DNA of 64,000 bases from Nonomuraea indica. GTDB lineage: Bacteria; Actinomycetota; Actinomycetes; Streptosporangiales; Streptosporangiaceae. The notes beneath the pieces were generated by a model, which did no database searches, was not told where the DNA came from, and was given only the letters and a program-made list of their open reading frames with translations. Position 1 is the first letter of the stretch, and each line of letters starts with the position of its first letter. The position numbers and the translations under genes are program-made. Positions 28,624-36,218 of this stretch are shown piece after piece. The DNA is taken from positions 124,001-188,000 of the forward strand of contig NZ_KZ559473.1 in assembly GCF_002850745.1 (NCBI RefSeq). Direction: 5' to 3'.

Positions 28624-28962
28624 CCCGCCGCACCGCGAGCGCCCACGCACGCCGGACGCTTCACCCGCGCACACCGGTCGCTTCGGCCGGCGCGAGCGCC
28701 CGCGCACGCCGGACGCTTCACCCGCACGCGCCGGTCGCTTCACCCGCACGCGCCGGTCGCTTCACCCGCACGCGCCGGTCGCTTCGGCCGCCGCGAGCGC
28801 CCGCGCACGCCGGTCGGTTCGCCCCCACGCGCCGGTCGGTTCGCCCCCACGCGGGTCGGGGCGGCGTCCGCGACTCGCGGAGGTGACAGGTGTCAGGTGA
28901 CTTGTCGTGCTTCACCGAAGCATCGCCTTATGGCCGAGGATTTGGCACTATCGTGGCGTTTC
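28624..28962. repeat. Intergenic region with 22-bp tandem repeats
   Basis: No supported gene lies between the hydratase stop and the coiled-coil gene. The first ~240 bp are GC-rich and repetitive: three near-perfect 22-bp units at 28719-28784 (each CACCCGCACGCGCCGGTCGC plus TT), with degenerate copies on both sides. The period is not a multiple of three. The last ~100 bp have lower GC and a short inverted repeat, TGACA (28884-28888) and TGTCA (28891-28895), possibly part of the promoter for the next operon. Confidence 0.85.
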
Positions 28963-29340
28963 ATGATGCGCGTCCTGGTCCCCGCGCGGCTGCGTCAAGC
29001 CGTGCGCACGTGGTTCGATGCCCGCTACATCTCCATCGCCGACCACCGCCAAGACATCAGGGACGCGCTCTGGGAGGTCCAGACCCTTCGCCGCGAGATG
29101 GCGACCCTGCACGCCGAGGTCGAACGCCTCAGGAAGGCCCCCGCCCGGCCGCCGGCCGCTCCCGGGACCGGCGCCACCGGAGTCGACGCCGCCAAGGTGG
29201 AGGACGCCCACCGCCTGGCCCAGGAGACCGCCAAGGCCCTCGACGGCGTGCTGCAGAACGAGGTCCTCGTCTGGCAGGCCATCGACGACCTGCGGTCGCG
29301 CCTCACCCCCTCCGCGGCGGGAGAGCAACCGTGCGGGTGA
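28963..29340 (+). CDS. Small coiled-coil protein of unknown function, coupled to PP-loop ATPase
   Basis: 125 residues from ATG 28963 (28966 and 28930 are in-frame alternatives; none has a clear ribosome site). A short basic N-terminus leads into a heptad-rich helix at ~30-58 (DIRDALWEVQTLRREMATLH), a Pro/Ala hinge (~59-72), and a second amphipathic helix (~76-112). There is no signal peptide or membrane helix. The stop overlaps the next gene's GTG by 10 bp, so the two products are made together and may form a complex. I do not recognise the family. Confidence 0.7.
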   Translation: MMRVLVPARLRQAVRTWFDARYISIADHRQDIRDALWEVQTLRREMATLHAEVERLRKAPARPPAAPGTGATGVDAAKVEDAHRLAQETAKALDGVLQNEVLVWQAIDDLRSRLTPSAAGEQPCG

Positions 29341-30560
29341 TCTGGAAGGAGGGCGAGCTGCTGTTCCGGCTCGACCCCGAGGACGAGATCACCGGGAAGG
29401 CGTCCGACGGCCATCCCGTCAAGCTGGCGACCAACACCTGTCACCTGTCCGGCGTACCCGGCGACGCCCACCCCGACCTGTTCGCCGTGGCCGCCTGGAC
29501 GGTGGTCGCGCCCTGGACGCGCAGGCGGATCACCTTCGACCGGGCCGTCTCGGACCAGGTCGCCGCGGCGCTCCACGACGGGTGGGGCATCGAGGCCGGT
29601 CCCGTGGGCGCCGAGCCGCGCCCGGCGGGACCCGTCCTGGCGATCTCCTACAGCGGTGGCGCCGACTCCGTGGCGGCCGCCACCGTCTACCCGCAGGCGC
29701 CGCTCGTGCACTTCCAGCGCGTGGCGCACCCCCGCGTCCCCAACAGGTGGCCGCACTACCGCTCCGACGTCCTCGCCAGGCTCGCCCGCCAGACCGGCCG
29801 GGACGTCACTGTCGTCCAGTCCGATCTCGAATACACGCTGGCCGAGCCCCGTCCCGGCTACCCGGAGCACCAGGCCGTCGCCGCGGGCGCCCTGCTCATG
29901 GCCGACCGGCTCGGACTGGGCGGCCTCGGGTTCGGCTACGAGATGGGGTCACGCTGGCTCGGGGGCGGCCGCTATCTGCTGAGGTACACGCCCGACAACT
30001 TCCTGTGGGCGCCGCACGGCGCGTGGGGGCGGTTGTTCGCCGCCGCCGGCGTGCACATCGTGCTGCCCGTCGGCGGGGTGAGCGAGGCGGTCACCATGCG
30101 GCTGGCCATGAGCTCCGAGCTCAAGGACCAGGTCCGCTGGTGTCTGCGCGGCACGGACGGGCCGTGCCGCACCTGCGGCAAGTGCCTGTACAAGGAGCTC
30201 ATCGTGGCCGCCGTCGAACGACGCCCCCTCGACACGCCCATCACCGCCGACCGGCCCGTCGCCCGCAAGTGGCTCAAGCCACCGCCCTACGGCGGCCAGG
30301 AGATGATCGAGTACGGCCTCGCCCGCGTGCCCGGCATCGAGAACACCCTCTTCGCCACGGCCTTGTCCCACCTGCGTCCCACCGAGGAGTCCACGAGCTG
30401 GCTCGACCGCTGCTACCCGCCGGCGATCGACGAGATCCCCGAACGGTGGCGGCAGCAGGCCGCGACGTTCATGGCCGAACACGTGGGCCACATGACCGAG
30501 GCGGAGGCACGCCGGGTGGAGACGTGGGGCTCCGCCGTGCGGAGAGGAGCGGACGCGTGA
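29331..30560 (+). CDS. PP-loop ATPase with QueC-like zinc motif, function unknown
   Basis: 409 residues. After a ~100-residue N-terminal domain I do not recognise comes a PP-loop (ISYSGGADSVAAA, motif 108-113), which binds ATP pyrophosphate in the N-type pyrophosphatases. Four cysteines at 271, 279, 282 and 285 (C-x7-C-x2-C-x2-C) resemble the zinc site of 7-cyano-7-deazaguanine synthase QueC. A further ~120 residues follow. The rest is much larger than QueC and no other preQ0 gene is present, so the substrate is unknown. GTG 29331 has GGCGGGAGAG before it. Confidence 0.75.
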   Translation: MRVIWKEGELLFRLDPEDEITGKASDGHPVKLATNTCHLSGVPGDAHPDLFAVAAWTVVAPWTRRRITFDRAVSDQVAAALHDGWGIEAGPVGAEPRPAGPVLAISYSGGADSVAAATVYPQAPLVHFQRVAHPRVPNRWPHYRSDVLARLARQTGRDVTVVQSDLEYTLAEPRPGYPEHQAVAAGALLMADRLGLGGLGFGYEMGSRWLGGGRYLLRYTPDNFLWAPHGAWGRLFAAAGVHIVLPVGGVSEAVTMRLAMSSELKDQVRWCLRGTDGPCRTCGKCLYKELIVAAVERRPLDTPITADRPVARKWLKPPPYGGQEMIEYGLARVPGIENTLFATALSHLRPTEESTSWLDRCYPPAIDEIPERWRQQAATFMAEHVGHMTEAEARRVETWGSAVRRGADA

Positions 30561-31399
30561 AGGTGTACCTGTCGGTCGACATGGAGGGCGTGACGGGGCT
30601 CACGGACCCCGAGGAGATGCACGCGGGCAAGCGTGGTTACGAGCGCGGATGCGAGCTGATGACCGCCGACGCCAACGCCGCCGTCCGGGGCGCCTACGAG
30701 GCGGGCGCCTCCGCGGTGCTGGTCAACGACGCCCACGGGTCCACCAAGAACCTCCGGATCGACCTCCTGGACCCGCGGGCCACCCTGATCCGCGGACCGG
30801 GGAAGGCCCAGCGCATGGCGCACGGGCTGGACGGGTCGTTCCAGGCCGCGGGGTTCGTGGGCTACCACGCCCGCGCCGGGGTCCCGCACGGCGTGCTCAA
30901 CCACACGTGGATGGGCAAGGAGATCCAGAACGTCCACCTCAACGGCGACGTGTGCGGCGAGACCAGGCTGGTGGCGGCGTGCGCCGGGTTCCACGGCGTC
31001 CCGGTGGTGCTGGTGGCCGGCGACGAGGCCGTCGGTGAGGAGGCGCGCGACCTGCTCGGCGACGTCGAGACCGTGGCGGTCAAGAGGGGGATCGACAAGT
31101 TCTCGGCCGAACTGCTGCCACCGAGCGTCGCCCAGGAACGCATTCGTGAGGCGATGGCCAGGGCCCTCCACCGGTTGACCGACTTCACACCGTACCGGCT
31201 GGCTCCTCCGTACACGCTCGGTGTGGAGTGGAACTCGACTGCCATTGCCAGCGCTGTGGCGCTGGTTCCCGGTGTGAAGTCGGTGGGGCCGCGGCACACC
31301 GAGTTCACGACGGACGACTTCGCGCAGATCATGGCCCTGTTCGGCATCTTCGCCACGATCGGCGGCCAGATCGCCTGCGGCAGCGGCCCCTACGGCTGA
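30557..31399 (+). CDS. M55 family D-aminopeptidase (DppA-like)
   Basis: 280 residues starting with the metal-binding opening of M55 peptidases (VYLSVDMEGVTG, Asp8 and Glu10), then VLVNDAHGSTKNL and the later HTWMGKEI and LNGDVCGET segments. DppA of Bacillus is a zinc D-aminopeptidase that cleaves D-Ala-D-Ala and related peptides. The GTG start overlaps the PP-loop gene stop (GTGA) behind a GGAGAGGAG site, making it the third member of a tightly coupled trio. No dipeptide transporter is nearby, so its role may differ from nutrient use. Confidence 0.9.
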   Translation: MKVYLSVDMEGVTGLTDPEEMHAGKRGYERGCELMTADANAAVRGAYEAGASAVLVNDAHGSTKNLRIDLLDPRATLIRGPGKAQRMAHGLDGSFQAAGFVGYHARAGVPHGVLNHTWMGKEIQNVHLNGDVCGETRLVAACAGFHGVPVVLVAGDEAVGEEARDLLGDVETVAVKRGIDKFSAELLPPSVAQERIREAMARALHRLTDFTPYRLAPPYTLGVEWNSTAIASAVALVPGVKSVGPRHTEFTTDDFAQIMALFGIFATIGGQIACGSGPYG

Positions 31400-31405
31400 C
31401 CGGCT

Positions 31406-31560
31406 CCGCGTCGCCCGCTTGAGCGGGCACCCACGTCCGCGTCGCCTGTCCGGGCGGGCGCCCGTGTCCGCGTCGCCTGCCTGGGCGGGCACCCGCCGCG
31501 GCGTTGCCTGTCCGGGCGGGCATCCGTGGCCGCGTCGCCCGCCCGAGCGGGCACCGCCGG
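31406..31560. repeat. 31-bp tandem array, five units
   Basis: Five consecutive 31-bp units fill 31406-31560 with no spacers, each starting like CCGCGTCGCC and holding a C-rich/G-rich arm pair able to form a small hairpin (for example CCCGC-ttga-GCGGG). It lies between two convergent genes (M55 peptidase and ecfT) and could act as a bidirectional terminator. It is not a CRISPR because the units abut. Confidence 0.9.
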
Positions 31561-31600
31561 GCCGGGTCTGCTCGGGCCCCCGCCGGCGGGCCGCCCGCGG

Positions 31601-32200
31601 CTAGTGGTCGTCCAGGCCGCGGGCGCTCATGGCCTCGCCCATCGCGTCCGCGTGGCGGAGGACGCTGACCACCAGGGGCACCGCGAACGCCCGTACGCTC
31701 CAGGAGAGGCCGCGCGCCTGCTGGGCCTCGCGCACCCTGGTGGCGAGCGCCGAGATGACGGGCACGCTGCGGACGGCCAGGGACAGCACCAGAGACACCC
31801 GGAACGGGTCGACACCGAGCAGGCGCAGCGGGGCGAGGCAGCGCTCGAAGCAGGCCATCATGTCGGCGAACCGCGTGGTCAGCGTGACCAGCCCGGCCAG
31901 CGCGACCGCCAGCACGAGGCGGAGCGTGGCGGAGACCGCCCCGTGCAGGTCCACCAGCACGAACTGCATCACGAACAGCGCGACGGCGAACCAGCGCAGC
32001 GGCTTGACCTGCGCCCACGCCGCGCCCGGCCCGACCCCCGAAACGGCGTACAGCAGCACCACCAGCACGGTGGAACCGCCGAGCCACAGGGGCGAGCCGA
32101 GCAGGAACAGCGTCGTGCACAGCAGGGCCAGGCCGAGCAGCTTCGCGCCCGCCGGAAGCCGGTGCAGCGGCGAGTCGCCGGGCACGTAGACGCCGGTCAC
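31601..32200 (-). CDS. bioN: Energy-coupling factor transporter transmembrane protein (BioN-like)
   Basis: 199 residues with about five hydrophobic helices and the EcfT-type cytoplasmic coupling motifs near the C-terminus (MACFERCLAPLRLLG; ATRVREAQQARGLSW). It links the BioY substrate-binding unit to the ATPase encoded just upstream in the operon. Its GTG start overlaps the ATPase stop by 4 bp. The biotin assignment comes from bioY at the head of the same operon. Confidence 0.88.
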   Translation of the reverse strand: MTGVYVPGDSPLHRLPAGAKLLGLALLCTTLFLLGSPLWLGGSTVLVVLLYAVSGVGPGAAWAQVKPLRWFAVALFVMQFVLVDLHGAVSATLRLVLAVALAGLVTLTTRFADMMACFERCLAPLRLLGVDPFRVSLVLSLAVRSVPVISALATRVREAQQARGLSWSVRAFAVPLVVSVLRHADAMGEAMSARGLDDH

Positions 32201-32871
32201 GACATGAGCTTGCGGTAGTGGCCGATCGCCGGCCCCGGAGTGGAGTCGGCGACCACGCGCCCCTGGTCGAGCACGATGACGCGGTCGAAGGAGTCCAGCA
32301 GGCCGAGGTCGTGGGTGACCACGACGACCGGCTGGGGCAGCTCCCGCAGCAGGTCGGCCACGAGCCGGGAGTGGCGCAGATCGAGCAGCGTCGTCGGCTC
32401 GTCCATGACGAGGAGCCGTGGTTCGAGCACCAGCACGGCGCACAGCGCCAGCAGTTGCTTCTGCCCGCCCGACAGCAGGTGGGCGGGGTGGTCGGCGTGC
32501 CGGTCGAGGCCGTACCTGGCCAGCACCTCGCGCACCCGCTCGTCCACCTCGGCCGGGGACAGCCCCTTGCGCCGCAGGGAGAGCGCGACGTCCTCCGCGA
32601 CGGTCGGCATGACGATCTGCGCGTCCGGATCGGTGAACAGGAACCCCACGTCCCGCCGGATGCGGGCCGCGTGGCGGCGGGTGTCGTGGCCGAACACGGT
32701 CACGTCGCCCGAGGTGGGCAGGGCCAGCCCGTTGAGGAGGCGGGCGAGCGTGCTCTTGCCGGAGCCGTTCGCGCCGACGACGCCGATCCTGTGCTCCGAC
32801 AGGGACAATGTCACGTCCGACAGCACGTCGCGCCCGGCGAGCCGGACGCCGACACCGTTGAACCGGATCAT
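32197..32871 (-). CDS. bioM: Energy-coupling factor transporter ATPase (BioM-like)
   Basis: 224 residues with all ABC motifs: Walker A GANGSGKST (~33-41), signature LLSGGQKQ, Walker B RLLVMDEP and the switch His (VVTHDLG). It powers BioY/BioN uptake. Its start directly abuts the stop of the thiolase-like gene (TGA then ATG with no gap) and its stop overlaps ecfT, so all are one transcript. Only one ATPase is present, as in bioMNY systems. Confidence 0.92.
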   Translation of the reverse strand: MIRFNGVGVRLAGRDVLSDVTLSLSEHRIGVVGANGSGKSTLARLLNGLALPTSGDVTVFGHDTRRHAARIRRDVGFLFTDPDAQIVMPTVAEDVALSLRRKGLSPAEVDERVREVLARYGLDRHADHPAHLLSGGQKQLLALCAVLVLEPRLLVMDEPTTLLDLRHSRLVADLLRELPQPVVVVTHDLGLLDSFDRVIVLDQGRVVADSTPGPAIGHYRKLMS

Positions 32872-33975
32872 TCACACCACCTCGAACAGGGCCGCGACGC
32901 CCATGCCGCCGCCGACCGCCGCGGTCGCCAGCCCGAGGCTGCCCGGGGGAGCGCCGGAACGCACGAGCCTGCTGAACAGCCTGGTCACCACGACCGCACC
33001 GGTCGCGCCCCACGGGTGGCCGAGGGCGATCGCACCGCCGTCGGCGCAGACGCGGCCGAGGTCGGCCTCCAGCGCGTCCGTCACCGCGAGGACCTGCGCG
33101 GCGAACGCCTCCACGATCTCCACCGCCGCGAGGTCGTCCATGGTCGTCCCCGTACGGGCCAGCACCCGCCGTACGGCGGGCACCGGACCCCAGCCGGGCA
33201 GCGCCGGGTCGCATCCGGCGACGGCGCCCGCCAGCAGCCGGAGCCCCGGCATCCCGGCGCGCAGCGTTTCGGGCACGACGGCGACGGCGGCCGCGCCGTC
33301 GCTGATGGGCGAGGAGTTGCCCGCGGTGACCGTGCCGCCGGGCACGAAGGCGGCGGGCAGGCGCGCGAGCGTCCGCTCGCGCAGGACGCGGGGCCGCTGG
33401 TCGGCAAGCCTGCCGTCGATCTCGACCAGCTCCGGGCCGAAGCGGGCGGCGAGCGCTCTGGCGTGGCTGCGCAGGGCGTAGGCGTCCTGGCGTTCCCTCG
33501 ACACGCCGCACGCGGTCGCCAGGGCCTCCGCGGCGGGGCCCATGTCGGGGTCGGCGTGGCCCGCGGGCGCGAAGGGCGCCCTCGGGTACGGCTCGGCGGC
33601 GCCGCGCATGGTTCGCAGCGGCGCGGTGGACGCGCTCTCCACGCCGCCCGCTATGACGAGGTCGGCGTCTCCCGCGCGGACGGCCTGCCCGGCCAGCAGG
33701 ATCGCGGCCAGGCCGCTGCCGCACTGGCGGTCCACGGTGACGCCGGGCACGTCGTGGCCGAGGCCGGCGGCGAGCGCCGAGACGCGGGCGAGGTTGCCGC
33801 CGGGGCCCATGCAGTTGCCGAGCACGACGTCGTCGACCGCGAGGTGCGGCACCTCCCGCGCGACAGCCGCGATGACCGGCGCGGCGAGCCGGTCGGCCGT
33901 CAGGGATCTGTACGCATGGCCCGCGGTGCCGATGGGGGTGCGCAGCGCCGCGACGACGACAGGCTGCCGGTTCAC
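32872..33975 (-). CDS. Thiolase family protein with two substituted active-site residues
   Basis: 367 residues of the acetyl-CoA acetyltransferase fold. The acyl-accepting Cys85 (DRQCGSGLAA) and His320 (AIALGHPWGATGA) are present. The usual NEAF motif reads V-E-A-F (EIVEAFAAQ), and the second catalytic Cys, normally in C-x-GGG near the C-terminus, is replaced by Ala353 (TAAVGGGMG). It is also shorter than the usual ~390 residues. Located between the acyl-CoA ligase and bioM, 2 bp from the former. It may do an altered condensation or have lost thiolase activity; family certain, activity not. Confidence 0.85.
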   Translation of the reverse strand: MNRQPVVVAALRTPIGTAGHAYRSLTADRLAAPVIAAVAREVPHLAVDDVVLGNCMGPGGNLARVSALAAGLGHDVPGVTVDRQCGSGLAAILLAGQAVRAGDADLVIAGGVESASTAPLRTMRGAAEPYPRAPFAPAGHADPDMGPAAEALATACGVSRERQDAYALRSHARALAARFGPELVEIDGRLADQRPRVLRERTLARLPAAFVPGGTVTAGNSSPISDGAAAVAVVPETLRAGMPGLRLLAGAVAGCDPALPGWGPVPAVRRVLARTGTTMDDLAAVEIVEAFAAQVLAVTDALEADLGRVCADGGAIALGHPWGATGAVVVTRLFSRLVRSGAPPGSLGLATAAVGGGMGVAALFEVV

Positions 33976-33977
33976 GT

Positions 33978-35333
33978 TCAGACCAGCCGCCTCAGTCCGG
34001 CGCCGTCGCCGGCGAGCCGACCGGCCACCACGCCTCGGGCGGGCTTGCCCGTGGGGGTGCGCGGCAGATCGCCCACGGCGTACCAGCGTCTCGGCCGCTG
34101 CGCCGGGTCGAGCCCCTCGCGGGCCACCGCGTCGAGCGCCGCGCGCGCGGGCGGCGAGCCCTCCAGCACGGCGGTCACGACCGAGCCGAGCAGGGGGTGC
34201 GGCGAGCCGACGACGACGACGTCGGTGACACCGGGCACGCCGCGCAGCACCGCCTCGACGTCCTCGGGCACCACGGTCGCGCCCCCGGTCTGGATGGCGC
34301 CGTCACCGCGCCCGCGCAGCCGCAACGGTTCTCCCGGCAGGTACGGCTCGGCGCGGTCGCCGACGCTCGTCCAGCCGGCCCCGTCGGTCCTCAGCGGGCC
34401 GGCGGCCCCCGCCAGGTACCCCTGGGCCAGCCACGGCGACCGGGCCCACACCTCGCCGTCGCGCACCTGGATCTCCACCTTGGGAAAGGGGCGCAGGCCC
34501 GTGCCGTCGGCGTCGACGGCGACGAACGACATCTCGGTGGCGCCGTAGTAGGACACGACCCTGACGCCGGCCCGCGCGGCGGCGTCCCGCGTCTCAGGAG
34601 GCAGCGCGGCGCCGCCGACGACGGCGGTGCGCAGCCGGCCGCCGTCGTCCGCCAGGGCGTCGAGGACGGCGGGCAGCAGGTGCGGCACCAGGTGGACGAC
34701 CGTCGCCCGGCGGAGGTCGTCGGCCGGCACGGCCGTGGCCCGGCGTCCCGGCAGGACGACCGTCGCGCCGGTGGCCAGCGCGTGGACGGCCGCGAAGGCG
34801 TACAGGGAGGACACCAGCGGGCCCGGCACCAGCACGACGTCGTCGGGGCCGATGCCGGTCAGCGCGCTCACGTGCGGGAAGGAGCCCGTCCACGACGAGC
34901 GGGTGCGCACCACGGCACGCGGCCGCCCGGTGCTGCCCGAGGTGAGGCACGCCCACGCCGGGTCGTCGCCGGCGGGCTCGCCCGTCGCCCACGCCGGGTC
35001 GTCGCCGGTAGGCTCGCCCGTCGCCCGCGCGCTCGCGGAGCGCGGGAGGGGCGCGTCGACGTGCCGGTCGACGGGGAGCGCGGGGATCACCCGCGCGCGC
35101 TGGTCCGCGTCGCACAGCAGCGGCGTGGCGCCGGCGAGGTCGGCGGCGAGCACGGCGACGAGCTGGTCGACCGGGTCGGACAGGGTGATCGCCACCAGGC
35201 CCCCGCCGTCGAGGGGCCTGGTGCTCACCTCGCGCCACAGCTCGGCGTAGGTGAGGGAGCCGGCGGGGCCGTGCAGCGCCGGGTGGTGAGGGCGTTCGGC
35301 GGCATGGCGCCGGACCAGGAGAGCGACGGGCAT
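33978..35333 (-). CDS. AMP-forming acyl-CoA ligase (class I adenylate-forming)
   Basis: 451 residues, short for the family (often 500-550). It shows the phosphate loop CLTSGSTGRPRAVV, the YYGATEMSFV motif, the hinge-region SVGDRAE and the C-terminal PRTPTGKPARG with the catalytic-type Lys. It would activate a carboxylate as acyl-AMP and load CoA. Its place in a bioY-bioM-bioN operon hints at biotin or a pimelate-like acid as substrate (inference). An in-frame 36-bp tandem duplication gives a repeated ATGEPxGDDPAW stretch before the phosphate loop. ATG 35333 opens the recognisable domain. Confidence 0.87.
   Translation of the reverse strand: MPVALLVRRHAAERPHHPALHGPAGSLTYAELWREVSTRPLDGGGLVAITLSDPVDQLVAVLAADLAGATPLLCDADQRARVIPALPVDRHVDAPLPRSASARATGEPTGDDPAWATGEPAGDDPAWACLTSGSTGRPRAVVRTRSSWTGSFPHVSALTGIGPDDVVLVPGPLVSSLYAFAAVHALATGATVVLPGRRATAVPADDLRRATVVHLVPHLLPAVLDALADDGGRLRTAVVGGAALPPETRDAAARAGVRVVSYYGATEMSFVAVDADGTGLRPFPKVEIQVRDGEVWARSPWLAQGYLAGAAGPLRTDGAGWTSVGDRAEPYLPGEPLRLRGRGDGAIQTGGATVVPEDVEAVLRGVPGVTDVVVVGSPHPLLGSVVTAVLEGSPPARAALDAVAREGLDPAQRPRRWYAVGDLPRTPTGKPARGVVAGRLAGDGAGLRRLV
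34954..35025. repeat. 36-bp in-frame tandem duplication inside acyl-CoA ligase gene
   Basis: Two 36-bp copies (34954-34989 and 34990-35025) differ at two positions and duplicate 12 residues in a linker just ahead of the phosphate-binding loop. Confidence 0.9.
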
Positions 35334-35341
35334 GCGCTGGC

Positions 35342-35944
35342 TCAGCCGGCCTTCACCCGCTCGCGATGGACGGTGGGGACGGCCGCGGGGTAGGCCCGCT
35401 GCGTGCCCCGCGCCACGATCGACGCGATCACCGCCTTGGCGACGTCGCCGGGCACGAACGCCAGGCTGAGGAGCGCGGCCTGACCGAGCGGCAGCCCGGT
35501 GACGGCGGCCTGGACCGGGATGCCGACCAGGTAGATCACGCCGACGCCGCCCGCGAGGCACGCCACGAGCAGGCGGACGCTGCCGGGGGACGCCCCGCCG
35601 CGCTCGACGATCCACCCGGTCAGGGCCGCTCCGGGGATCCACCCGAGGAGGAAGCCCACCGAGGGCCCGGTGAACACCCCGAGACCGCCGCGCCCGCCGG
35701 CGAGGAGCGGCAGGCCCGCGGCGACCAGCAGGATCAGCACGGCGACGGCGAGCGCGCCACGCCAGGAGCCGAGGATCGCGCCGGCCAGCATCACGCCGAA
35801 CGTCTGCAGCGTGATGGGGACGGTGTTGCCGAAAACGTTCAGCGCCCCGGGCAGGCCGAGGACGGCGATCAGCGCGGCGAACACGCTGATCCGGGCGAGG
35901 TCCGCCGTGCGGAGGCCGCGGCGGTGGGGCCGTGTCTGCATCAT
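35342..35944 (-). CDS. bioY: Biotin transporter substrate-binding subunit BioY
   Basis: 200 residues with about six hydrophobic helices and BioY family signs: GNTVPITLQTFGVMLAGAIL near the start, GPSVGFLLGWIPGA and the GIPVQAAVTGLP loop. It captures biotin in the membrane and works with BioM and BioN encoded downstream. Two consecutive ATGs (35944 and 35941) can start it. It heads the operon bioY-ligase-thiolase-bioM-bioN, followed by the ligase start only 8 bp past its stop. No known biotin repressor site was seen upstream. Confidence 0.92.
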   Translation of the reverse strand: MMQTRPHRRGLRTADLARISVFAALIAVLGLPGALNVFGNTVPITLQTFGVMLAGAILGSWRGALAVAVLILLVAAGLPLLAGGRGGLGVFTGPSVGFLLGWIPGAALTGWIVERGGASPGSVRLLVACLAGGVGVIYLVGIPVQAAVTGLPLGQAALLSLAFVPGDVAKAVIASIVARGTQRAYPAAVPTVHRERVKAG

Positions 35945-36218
35945 GCGTCCGATCCCACACCAGGACGCCCTGATCCAAGCATGGAGGGTTCCTACAACGA
36001 TTCCGATGCGGATCTGGGCGAACGGGACGTGACAGAGCGAGGATTTGTTCATGATCGTTAGTAGGGGTGCTGCGATGTCCGATCGTACGTCGTCACCGGC
36101 ACCGGACGTCCCGTAGGGGGGCGACGGTGCGCGGGTATACGGTGCCCTCTGGTCGTCGTGGCCGAGGAGCGCGGGCGGGAACGCCGGCCGGGCTCCGGGG
36201 TGCTCGTGGGAGGTGGGC
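35945..36218. other. Divergent intergenic region bioY / amine oxidase
   Basis: About 270 bp without a supported gene. The part near 35980-36065 is less GC-rich than its surroundings and probably holds the bioY promoter. I found no convincing inverted repeat or riboswitch fold. A GGGAGG ribosome site at 36208-36213 serves the plus-strand oxidase gene. Confidence 0.6.

Noticed and set aside
31406..31560. Possible CRISPR array
   Set aside because: Units abut without spacers and there are no cas genes.
35945..36100. Biotin repressor site upstream of bioY
   Set aside because: I looked for BioQ- or BioR-like palindromes and found none that was convincing.
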